A stretch of DNA of 6,620 bases from Acidobacteriota bacterium (GCA_021819255.1 JAKART010000129.1:1-6620); one strand, 5' to 3'; positions 1-5,381 are shown, numbered from the stretch's first letter. A program made the numbers and translations. Notes: generated by a model from the sequence alone, not told the origin.

Positions 1-212
1 CCGGCTCGCCAGAGAAAAGATCAACCGCGAGTCTCGTTCCATATCACAGAACGGATTCGATACTAGCATGCCAACCGGCCATCGCTGGCAAGCGAATTTC
101 GCCAAATTCGGAAACTTCCCGCCAGTTGCACCATCCACTGTGAAGAATCCTGAAATGGGCTTCGCTAACCGGTCTCCTCGGCGCCTTGCACCCACCGCTC
201 GCCTCGATCTCA
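1..212. other. Left-edge spacer, no gene recognised
   Basis: I read all six frames and found no stretch resembling a known protein, including DnaA, which often neighbours rpmH. The short open frames here are arginine/serine-rich and overlap on both strands, as expected for chance frames in GC-rich DNA. The only clear structure is the palindrome at 93-110. No tRNA-like T-loop was seen. A divergent gene could begin just left of the window, but no start site for one can be supported. Confidence 0.5.
93..110. promoter_or_regulatory. 18-bp perfect palindrome, possible operator or hairpin
   Basis: The sequence is CGAATTT-cgcc-AAATTCG, two 7-bp arms around a 4-base centre. As DNA it has the size and symmetry of a dimeric repressor site. 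As RNA it would be a short hairpin on either strand. No T-tract follows on the + strand, so a + strand Rho-independent terminator is unlikely. It lies about 100 bases upstream of the predicted rpmH promoter. Function is inferred only from symmetry and position. Confidence 0.3.
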
Positions 213-241
213 TTGCCGGTTTTTCTCCCCTCAGGTATACT
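213..241 (+). promoter_or_regulatory. Predicted sigma70-type promoter for the rpmH operon
   Basis: A -35-like TTGCCG (213-218) and a -10-like TATACT (236-241) are separated by exactly 17 bases. Both hexamers are close to the housekeeping consensus, and this is the best such pair seen between the left edge and rpmH. Transcription would start near 248 and give a leader of about 285 bases. The hexamer CTCAGG occurs at 230-235 and again at 240-245, flanking the -10 with a 10-bp period, which could be a regulator site. Confidence 0.55.
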
Positions 242-531
242 CAGGAATTGCAGTCTACTCGGCTCCTGGACCACTTCTGGAGAAGATCTCCGGGGTGAGT
301 TCCTACCGCCCGCGCCCTCCCCCGCCAGCAGATTTTTCAGCGGCTCGGAGGCAGCTCCGTGCGGGGTCCAGCGCCCCAGCCGCCGCCCGGTCCGGAACAG
401 CTCCCGGCGTCCAGGATCGGATCCCGGGACGACTTCGGGGCCAAGGGCTTCGGAACAAGCCCTCTCCGGCCTCCAGCCTGCCGCGTTGGATCGCCGGGCA
501 GGAGTACATCTTTTGCAACAGGATCAGGTCG
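242..531 (+). other. Long GC-rich 5' leader of rpmH
   Basis: If the promoter at 213-241 is used, this is a leader of nearly 290 bases. The rpmH frame is open upstream to 295, but the residues it would add are proline/arginine/serine-rich and unlike L34, so they are not counted as coding. Local hairpins include GGAGA-aga-TCTCC (279-291) and AGGGCTT-cggaac-AAGCCCT (444-463). Neither is followed by a U-tract. I recognise no known riboswitch or ribosomal-protein leader motif. Confidence 0.4.
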
Positions 532-687
532 ATGCCCAAGCGCACGTTTCAGCCCAATCGCCGCCGCCGTAGCAAGGTTCACGGCTTCCTCTCTCGCATG
601 GCCAGCAAGGCCGGCGCCGCCGTGCTCAGCCGGCGCCGCGCCAAGGGCCGCCACAAGATCGCCGTCTCCGCGGGCTATCGCGACTAG
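532..687 (+). CDS. rpmH: 50S ribosomal protein L34
   Basis: This 51-residue, strongly basic protein is a component of the large ribosomal subunit. It begins [13 protein letters not shown] and continues [10 protein letters not shown], then [12 protein letters not shown], which is the L34 signature almost throughout. Typical L34 is 44-46 residues; the extra length is a C-terminal tail of about eight residues (AVSAGYRD). The ATG at 532 is chosen because the family begins at this residue; AGG-type ribosome-binding sequences lie just upstream (520-528). It is the first gene of the rpmH-rnpA-yidD-yidC-jag cluster. Its TAG stop (685-687) lies inside the CTAG that opens the inverted-repeat element at 684-801. 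The coding sequence appears intact, and the identification is secure. Confidence 0.97.
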   Translation: MPKRTFQPNRRRRSKVHGFLSRMASKAGAAVLSRRRAKGRHKIAVSAGYRD

Positions 688-801
688 ACCATTTTCCCTG
701 AAGGTGTAAGCAAGGGGAACGACTCCTGTGGGCGTTTTCCTCAATGAAAACGCCACGGAACGCCCGCTTCCGTACACCCATCATCAGGGAAAATGGTCTA
801 G
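684..801. mobile_element. 118-bp MITE-like inverted-repeat element at the rpmH stop
   Basis: The termini are a perfect 18-bp inverted repeat: CTAGACCATTTTCCCTGA (684-701) against its reverse complement at 784-801. A further 6-bp pairing, GGTGTA (703-708) with TACACC (773-778), continues the stem. Inside are two hairpins: GGCGTTTTC-ctcaat-GAAAACGCC (731-754) and CGGAA-cgcccgc-TTCCG (756-772). There is no transposase reading frame. Both ends carry CTAG, consistent with a TA or CTAG target duplication as known for IS630-like or IS5-like elements. Precise removal would leave the rpmH TAG stop followed by CAGCTTGC. The mobile-element call is inferred from architecture. It could instead be a fixed attenuator or RNA-processing structure between rpmH and rnpA, and it could act as one whatever its origin. 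Confidence 0.55.
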
Positions 802-1187
802 CAGCTTGCTGCCTGACGCGGGGTGGCGGCAGCCAGCCGGCGCTGTCGGCGCCCGCATGCCGGGAAGCCAGCGCCAGAGCCTGCGCCAGAGCCATCTCTA
901 GCTCCATCTCCAGCAGCTTGGCCAGGCGGAGACCAAGCTCGCGAGAGGTTCTGCAGCGGGGCTCAAGAGCAGCCTCCCAGGCCCCTCAGATCTCGCGCTG
1001 CGTGGATCTTCTGGATTGCTTCCGATCTCTCGGAGTTCCTGGTCTCCTGTGCTTGCCGGACTTCGCTGTACTCCCCGGACTCGCTGGATGCCTTGCCGAG
1101 GACGCAGTCAGGGCAGACCTTCTGCACAGCCCATCGCCTTTCCTCGGCCCGGCTGCGTCCGGTCTTGCGGAAGCCGAGCCTGTCTCC
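802..1187. other. Non-coding spacer between element and rnpA
   Basis: The rnpA frame is open across this stretch, but the residues it would encode (Ser/Ala/Arg/Leu-rich) resemble nothing in RnpA, whose homologues start close to the ATG at 1188. Minus-strand frames are also open, typical of GC-rich DNA. Contents are a 12-bp-periodic repeat (867-914) and a stretch at 1011-1037 whose minus-strand reading is NSERSEAIQ, a string reminiscent of translated dispersed intergenic repeats. No promoter with good hexamers was found. Confidence 0.5.
867..914. repeat. Imperfect 12-bp tandem repeat, four units
   Basis: The units are GCCAGCGCCAGA (867-878), GCCTGCGCCAGA (879-890), GCCATCTCTAGC (891-902) and TCCATCTCCAGC (903-914). 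Units 1 and 2 differ at one position; units 3 and 4 differ at two. The period is a multiple of three, so it keeps frames open on both strands, which explains much of the spurious open reading here. Confidence 0.55.
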
Positions 1188-1661
1188 ATGCCCATCGCGC
1201 CCAACTCGCATCGCCTGACCAAACACGCCGACTACCAACACGTCTATCAATCCGGACGCCGCCGGTTTGGCAAACAAATCACCTGTTTTTATTTGCTGCG
1301 GCAGGGCGATCGGCAGGCGGCGGCGACGGGCCCGCGGATCGGCCTCACCGTTCCCAAGGCGCTCGGCAAGGCCGTTGATCGCAACCGGATCAAGCGCCGC
1401 ATGCGCGCCGCCATTCGCAGCGCGCTGCCTCGGCTGACCGCGGCGGTGGACGTCGTTTTGCATCCCCGTCGTTGCGTCATCGATCTGGATTTTGTCCAGT
1501 TGCAGCGCGCGGTCGGCGCTCTGTTCGTCGACGTTGCTTCCTATTGTGAACATCCCGCCCGCCCCGGCCGGCCGCATGGCCGAACGGAGGCAGCGCGGCC
1601 GGTTCAAGCCGCATCGGCTCAGCCCGCCGCCTCGACCCGCGACCGGACCACAAGCTCATGA
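1188..1661 (+). CDS. rnpA: Ribonuclease P protein component
   Basis: This 157-residue basic protein is the small protein subunit of RNase P, which helps the catalytic RNA bind and cleave the 5' leader of precursor tRNAs. The N-terminal part ([18 protein letters not shown], residues 8-25) matches the family's opening, and the RNR signature follows as [14 protein letters not shown] (residues 60-73, RNR at 65-67). The ATG at 1188 fits homologues, although no strong Shine-Dalgarno is visible. Typical RnpA is about 110-130 residues; here a Pro/Ala/Arg-rich tail follows from about residue 122. The gene lies 500 bases after rpmH, an unusually wide gap, partly filled by the 684-801 element. Its TGA stop overlaps the yidD ATG (ATGA, 1658-1661), so translational coupling is likely. 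Confidence 0.94.
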   Translation: MPIAPNSHRLTKHADYQHVYQSGRRRFGKQITCFYLLRQGDRQAAATGPRIGLTVPKALGKAVDRNRIKRRMRAAIRSALPRLTAAVDVVLHPRRCVIDLDFVQLQRAVGALFVDVASYCEHPARPGRPHGRTEAARPVQAASAQPAASTRDRTTSS

Positions 1662-1906
1662 CAGACCCTCCTGCGGGCGCGCGCCGTGAACGCATCGCCT
1701 ACGCTCTTTTCCGCTTCTACAAGCGCGTCCTCTCACCGGGGTGGAACTTTCTCCTCCCCACCCAATGCAAGTACCTTCCCACCTGTAGCGAGTATGCCTA
1801 TGTCGCTGTCTGCCGCCACGGATGGCTGCGCGGCCTTTGGCTGGCCCTGCGGCGTCTGGGGCGTTGCCACCCCTTCGCCCGCGGCGGTCACGACCCCGTC
1901 CCTTGA
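1658..1906 (+). CDS. yidD: Membrane protein insertion efficiency factor YidD
   Basis: This 82-residue protein belongs to the YidD family, small membrane-associated proteins that assist insertion of inner-membrane proteins near YidC. Family hallmarks are clear: FYKRVLSPG (residues 20-28), the cysteine motif [11 protein letters not shown] (37-47), [20 protein letters not shown] (53-72), and the closing GGHDPVP (76-82). The N-terminal amphipathic region and full family length are present. The ATG at 1658 overlaps the rnpA stop by four bases, the usual arrangement in this operon. The gene appears intact and the identification is secure. The exact molecular role of YidD is less well defined than that of YidC. 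Confidence 0.96.
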   Translation: MTDPPAGARRERIAYALFRFYKRVLSPGWNFLLPTQCKYLPTCSEYAYVAVCRHGWLRGLWLALRRLGRCHPFARGGHDPVP

Positions 1907-2006
1907 AAGACCGGTCGGTTGGGAAAATGGGCGAGACGATCTCCTCCAGCCGCAGTGTCCGCAGGCGACTCGCTCAGCTTCTCTCCAGGGAAAGGCGCAC
2001 CCAGCC

Positions 2007-2066
2007 ATGCCCGAAGCCGTTCCCGAAGCTATGCCCGGAGCCGCTACCGGACCCTCCACCGGAACC
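2007..2066. repeat. Imperfect 12-bp tandem repeat, five units
   Basis: The units are ATGCCCGAAGCC, GTTCCCGAAGCT, ATGCCCGGAGCC, GCTACCGGACCC and TCCACCGGAACC, consecutive from 2007. The first three share the core CCCGRAGC; the last two share ACCGGAMCC and look like more diverged copies. In one + frame this reads as a four-residue repeat (MPEA, VPEA, MPGA). It may be a minisatellite in non-coding DNA. Confidence 0.5.
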
Positions 2067-2209
2067 AGCCGCCAATCCTTCGATGCGCGCAACAGAAGAC
2101 TCCCCATTAACTCCGCGCGGGGCTCACTTCGCGGCCCAACCGCTGCTCACACCATTTACCATTAGAGGAAAGCCAGCCGTGCGTGCAGACCGGCCATTGA
2201 AGAAAGAGC

Positions 2210-2214
2210 AGGAG
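2210..2214 (+). promoter_or_regulatory. Shine-Dalgarno deciding the yidC TTG start
   Basis: AGGAG lies five bases before the TTG at 2220. No ATG or GTG is suitably placed, and the next in-frame ATGs fall inside the first membrane helix. This site therefore supports TTG as the yidC start. Confidence 0.75.
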
Positions 2215-2219
2215 TTCTT

Positions 2220-4040
2220 TTGCCAGAGATTCGGAATCCCAATCAGGGCGGAAGCCAGGATAATCGTGCCTTCCTGGTCATGATGATCGTCATGCTCGGC
2301 GTCATCTTCGGCCTGCAGTACTGGCGCGCGCAGCGCAACCCTCCCGTCGTCTCCCAGCACCCTTCCTCGCCGCCGGCCACGGCTCCCGCTGCCCGGGCCA
2401 CCCGGGCCGCTACTCCTGCCGCCCCTGGCAAAGCCGTCGCCGGTTCCACCGTTGCCGCCGCGCAAATCGCCGCCTCGCAGGTCACCAGCACCGTGGTGGA
2501 GAATGAGCTCTATCGGATCACCTTCTCCAATCAAGGCGGTCAGGTTACCTCCTGGATCCTGAAGCAATATAAGGACGATGCCGGGCATCCGCTGGACATC
2601 GTCCACCAGGGAGCAGCCCGCCGTTTCGGCTTTCCACTCTCTCTCTACACCTACGACGACGGCCTGAACCAGCAACTGGCCGGCGCACTCTACGTGGCCT
2701 CGGCCAGCGGCAAGCTGGAGGCGCCCGCCACGCTCACCTTCAAGTACGCGCTGGGCAATCTCTCTGTCACCAAGACCTTCACCTTTGGCGACAGCTACGT
2801 GATCCACGCCGACACAGAGGTTCTGCGCGACGGCGCGCCTGTGCGCGCTCTGCTGGCCTGGCCGGCCGGGCTGGGGGATACGGACACTCCGATCGGCTAC
2901 GCCGGAGCGCAGATCGACAGTGACTCCGACGGAAAGGTCCAGCACCTCGCCTTCAAGAAGATCTCCAACGGCAACACCCTCAACGGCCCGTTCAGCTTTG
3001 CCGGCATGAGCGACCAGTACTTCGGAGCGGTCTTCCTGCCTGACCACCCGGATGACGCGACCCTGGTCGGCTTCGATCACATGGTGGACATCTCCGTCGT
3101 CAGGCCAAGCCTTCTGCCCGGGGAACCCACCGTCTCCGCCAAGCAGTTGCCCGTGCTGGGAGCTGCGCTGGGATCCATCACCGGGCACGATCAGACCAGC
3201 CTCTTCGTCGGCCCCAAGGCCATCAACGTCCTCAAGAACGTTCACACCGCCGACGGCGGTAATCTGGAACCGCTGCTGGACTTCGGTTTCTTCGGCCCCA
3301 TCGGGAAGTACCTCTTCCTGGGACTGCGCATGGTGCACTCCTGGATCGCTCCGCGCCACGCCACGCCCAACAACTACTCCTGGGGCTGGGCCATTGTCCT
3401 CTTCACCCTGCTCATCTACACGGTGTTGCTGCCGCTGCGCGTGCAGGGCATGAAGTCCGCACTGAAGATGCAGCGCATCCAGCCTCAGATCGACGCCATC
3501 AAGGCCAAGTACAAGAATCCCAAGCCGACGGACCCCAAGGCCGGTGAGATGAACGCCGAGATCATGGCCATGCAGAAGGCCAACGGCGTCAGCATGCTGG
3601 GTGGCTGCATCCCCTCCCTGATTCAGCTCCCCTTGCTCTTCGCTTTCTTCACCATGATGACCAAGGTGGTCGAGTTGCGCCAGGCGCACTTCTTCTGGCT
3701 CCCGGATCTCGCCGCTGCTGACCCTTATCACATCCTTCCCATCCTGATGGTTGCCACCTCCTTCCTGGCGCAGTTCTACACCCCTTCGCCCGGAGTGGAC
3801 CCGCAGCAGCAGAAGATGATGGCCTTCATCATGCCCGCCTTCTCCGGCTACCTCACCTGGAACTACAGCTCCGGACTCGCCCTCTACTGGAACGTGGGAA
3901 ACATCGTGATGATCGTCACGCAACTGGTGATGAACCAGACCTCGATGGGACGAGAGATGCGCGAGATCGCCGCCAAGCGCGCCCGGCGCAAGGCGGCTGC
4001 ACCCAAACCGGGCGTAAAGACCATCCAGGGCCGCCGCTAG
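2220..4040 (+). CDS. yidC: Membrane protein insertase YidC
   Basis: This 606-residue YidC/Oxa1/Alb3-family insertase places membrane proteins into the cytoplasmic membrane, alone or with SecYEG. A first membrane helix (about 17-34) follows MPEIRNPN. An Ala/Pro-rich linker (about 41-83) leads into the large periplasmic beta domain (about 95-345). The conserved C-terminal domain has helices near 353-378, 386-406, 461-486, 503-521, 533-550 and 551-571, with a cytoplasmic hairpin (about 407-460, KMQRIQPQI) and a basic tail (574-606). GGCIPSLIQLPL, VELRQA and DPYHILPILM are strong family motifs. By ungapped alignment with E. coli YidC (WGFSIIIITFIVRG against WGWAIVLFTLLIYT), the groove arginine R366 is Tyr400 here. 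The start is TTG with AGGAG five bases upstream. Length is normal for a Gram-negative-type YidC. Identification is secure. Confidence 0.98.
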   Translation: MPEIRNPNQGGSQDNRAFLVMMIVMLGVIFGLQYWRAQRNPPVVSQHPSSPPATAPAARATRAATPAAPGKAVAGSTVAAAQIAASQVTSTVVENELYRITFSNQGGQVTSWILKQYKDDAGHPLDIVHQGAARRFGFPLSLYTYDDGLNQQLAGALYVASASGKLEAPATLTFKYALGNLSVTKTFTFGDSYVIHADTEVLRDGAPVRALLAWPAGLGDTDTPIGYAGAQIDSDSDGKVQHLAFKKISNGNTLNGPFSFAGMSDQYFGAVFLPDHPDDATLVGFDHMVDISVVRPSLLPGEPTVSAKQLPVLGAALGSITGHDQTSLFVGPKAINVLKNVHTADGGNLEPLLDFGFFGPIGKYLFLGLRMVHSWIAPRHATPNNYSWGWAIVLFTLLIYTVLLPLRVQGMKSALKMQRIQPQIDAIKAKYKNPKPTDPKAGEMNAEIMAMQKANGVSMLGGCIPSLIQLPLLFAFFTMMTKVVELRQAHFFWLPDLAAADPYHILPILMVATSFLAQFYTPSPGVDPQQQKMMAFIMPAFSGYLTWNYSSGLALYWNVGNIVMIVTQLVMNQTSMGREMREIAAKRARRKAAAPKPGVKTIQGRR

Positions 4041-4275
4041 CCGGCATCGAAATCCACGCATCCCCTCCGTCTGTCTTCTGGATCGGATGCAAACTGTTCA
4101 GAAACCCAAGGGGAGGACGCCATAGGCTCTCTGATGGAAGATCCTCTTCACAACGCCTTGAAACGAGTTGGATCGATTGTGCTGTCTTTGCATCTCTTTT
4201 TCTCTCCGGTCTGTCTCTCGACCAGCATTCCCTTGATTGAGGACCTAACTTTTATGATGAGGATCTAAGGTTGTC
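4041..4275. other. Spacer between yidC and jag with duplicated start-like sequence
   Basis: TGAGGACCTAA (4238-4248) is repeated as TGAGGATCTAA (4258-4268), each followed by an ATG (4254/4257 and 4276). A 44-codon frame (ATG 4134 to TAA 4266-4268) begins with the same ATGGAAGATC as jag and encodes a hydrophobic middle (VLSLHLFFSPVCLS), but it lacks a well-placed ribosome-binding site and is not called as a gene. TATGAT (4253-4258) resembles a -10, but no -35 sits at the right distance. No strong terminator follows yidC. Confidence 0.4.
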
Positions 4276-4845
4276 ATGGAAGATCTAGCACGAGCTGCAG
4301 AAAAGGTAGCTACCCTGATGCGGCTGATGACCACGACTGGTGGCCTTCGGCTGAAGTACCGTATTACTGCGGGAGCCGGAGCCATGGACCCGGACGGATT
4401 CGAGCGCCGCGATATCTACGTCGAGTGCAAAGGACCGGACGCCGACCTCATGCTGCAGAACGACGGCGAGCTTCTCCGCTCGCTGGAGCATGTGGCCGCC
4501 AAGATGTTGCGCCTGGAGCCCGAGGACCACGATCGCGTCTCCTTTGACGCCAACGGCTACAAGGCATCCCGAGCCAGGGCGCTGAGCGAGGCTGCCGAAG
4601 AGGCCATCGAGCAGGTGGAAGAGACCGGCGAACCCTATCGCTTTGCGCCCATGAACTCGCGCGAGCGCCGCATGCTGCATCTCTTCCTGCAAGACTCGGG
4701 ACTGCAGACGGCAAGCTCCGGCGAGGGCCCCCGCCGCTTCGTCGTGCTCTATCCGGCCGGCTATCGCATCCCGGCCGAACGTCCGCATGACCGCTTTGGC
4801 AGCCATAACCGCCCGCGGCGCCGCTCTCCCTCCGGCTACTGTTGA
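4276..4845 (+). CDS. jag: Jag/KhpB-type R3H and KH domain RNA-binding protein
   Basis: This 189-residue protein resembles the Jag/KhpB family, cytoplasmic RNA-binding proteins usually encoded next to yidC and linked in other bacteria to cell-division and envelope control. A KH-like domain spans about residues 12-100, with the family-typical segment RVSFDANGYKASRARAL (87-103). The R3H domain (about 104-160) carries FAPMNSRERRMLH, with the R-xxx-H pair Arg131/His135, then SSGEGPRRFVVLYP (147-160). A basic tail ends the protein. No Jag_N domain is present. The KH GxxG loop is replaced by QNDG (61-64), which suggests altered or absent canonical KH binding. AAGG (4267-4270) precedes the ATG by five bases. 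Placement after yidC supports the call. Confidence 0.9.
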   Translation: MEDLARAAEKVATLMRLMTTTGGLRLKYRITAGAGAMDPDGFERRDIYVECKGPDADLMLQNDGELLRSLEHVAAKMLRLEPEDHDRVSFDANGYKASRARALSEAAEEAIEQVEETGEPYRFAPMNSRERRMLHLFLQDSGLQTASSGEGPRRFVVLYPAGYRIPAERPHDRFGSHNRPRRRSPSGYC

Positions 4846-4846
4846 A

Positions 4847-4892
4847 GGCCGCCCTCGGGGCCATCCCGCATCTGCGAACCAGCGCGGCGGCC
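4847..4892 (+). terminator. Possible GC-rich hairpin terminator after jag
   Basis: GGCCGCC (4847-4853), one base past the TGA stop, pairs with GGCGGCC (4886-4892). A small CGGG/CCCG hairpin lies in the intervening 32 bases, and CCTTTCTC follows. The U-run is too weak for a textbook Rho-independent terminator. Position right after the last gene of the cluster is the main support. Confidence 0.25.
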
Positions 4893-5173
4893 CTTTCTCG
4901 TCGGGATCCGATCCGCCGCCTCCCTTGTCTTCGCCCCCGCTGGGCGCCGTCCCGACCCAGCCAGGCGCCTCCTCGCCGAAACCACGACCCATCTACCCGG
5001 ACTTCGCTCAGCGCCAGGCTGCTTTCTTCCGCTGCGCAAACCCCCCTCTCTCCCCTCTCCGGCGACGCCTGGGCCGCAGCCATCCCTGGCCGTCACCCAG
5101 CCCTCTTCCAAGCCGTCGGAACCGGCATTTCCTCATGCCTGTCCCTTCCTGTCGAAAACTACTGCCAAGCCAA

Positions 5174-5195
5174 AACCAGTCGTCATGCGGTTTTG
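5174..5195 (+). repeat. 22-bp direct repeat, copy 1
   Basis: This copy is identical over 22 bases to 5354-5375, exactly 180 bp away; the core is CCAGTCGTCATGCGG. It begins inside AAAACC (5172-5177) and contains GGTTTT (5189-5194), which could form a 6-bp hairpin around an 11-base loop. Six bases later comes CTCCCCACA (5202-5210), a poor match to a DnaA box in the same register as the better box beside copy 2. Confidence 0.8.
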
Positions 5196-5353
5196 CGCTG
5201 ACTCCCCACACAGATCCCGCCTTTCGCTCACCCGCGCAGGCAGCCATCTGTGGGTAGATGGGAAAACCCACTCGAAATCTCCTTCCCCGATCCCGCTTTC
5301 CAAACTCCACTTCCTCTCAGGAGCCGGTTTTAGAAACCTTGTACCCTTATCCC

Positions 5354-5375
5354 AACCAGTCGTCATGCGGTTTTG
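5354..5375 (+). repeat. 22-bp direct repeat, copy 2
   Basis: This is the second exact copy of the repeat at 5174-5195. It is followed after six bases by TTATCCACT (5382-5390), the best DnaA-box-like sequence in the window, and then by an AT-rich patch. A repeat of this length and spacing between genes suggests a protein-binding iteron or a duplicated regulatory module. Confidence 0.8.
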
Positions 5376-5381
5376 GCGTAC

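Larger units (their letters stand above)
1907..2219. other. Spacer between yidD and yidC
   Basis: At 313 bases this spacer is longer than usual for the operon. It contains the 12-bp-periodic repeat at 2007-2066. A frame from ATG 2007 to TAG 2165 (52 codons) begins MPEAVPEAMPGA, but it is mostly repeat-derived, has no well-placed ribosome-binding site and resembles no known protein. The other frames are proline/arginine-rich. No convincing promoter or terminator was seen. The final bases hold the yidC ribosome-binding site. Confidence 0.5.

Noticed and set aside
1..60. Start or end of dnaA at the left edge
   Set aside because: None of the six frames over the first 60 bases resembles the DnaA N- or C-terminus.
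295..531. Upstream in-frame extension of rpmH
   Set aside because: L34 is a very small protein that starts at MPKRTFQP. The 79 upstream codons are proline/arginine-rich with no similarity.
731..754. Rho-independent terminator after rpmH
   Set aside because: The 9-bp hairpin is not followed by a U-tract; it is better explained as part of the larger inverted-repeat element, though it may still weaken transcription.
744..1187. N-terminal extension of rnpA starting inside the inverted-repeat element
   Set aside because: A long extended RnpA, as known from Thermus with rpmH/rnpA overlap, was considered. The extension here does not overlap rpmH, is low-complexity and repeat-derived, and RnpA homology starts just after the ATG at 1188.
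963..1607. 214-codon minus-strand frame across rnpA and its upstream spacer
   Set aside because: It overlaps the clear rnpA in antisense and has no recognisable domain. Only the NSERSEAIQ segment is of interest, as a possible repeat relic.
2124..4061. 645-codon open frame on the minus strand opposite yidC
   Set aside because: It is antisense to an unmistakable YidC, its residues are Gly/Val/His/Arg-rich as expected of a GC-biased complement, and it resembles no known family.
4134..4268. 44-codon frame with a hydrophobic middle before jag
   Set aside because: There is no properly spaced ribosome-binding site (GGGAGGA ends 16 bases before the ATG) and no recognised similarity. The evidence is too thin for a gene call.
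4285..4992. Minus-strand frames opposite jag and its downstream spacer
   Set aside because: They are antisense to jag, with compositions typical of GC-rich shadow frames.
4787..5257. 156-codon + strand frame overlapping the jag 3' end
   Set aside because: It is Pro/Ser/Arg-rich, overlaps jag in another frame, lacks any motif and runs through the C-rich spacer and the 22-bp repeat.
5174..5375. CRISPR-like array
   Set aside because: There are only two repeat copies, 180 bp apart, with no regular spacers and no cas genes.
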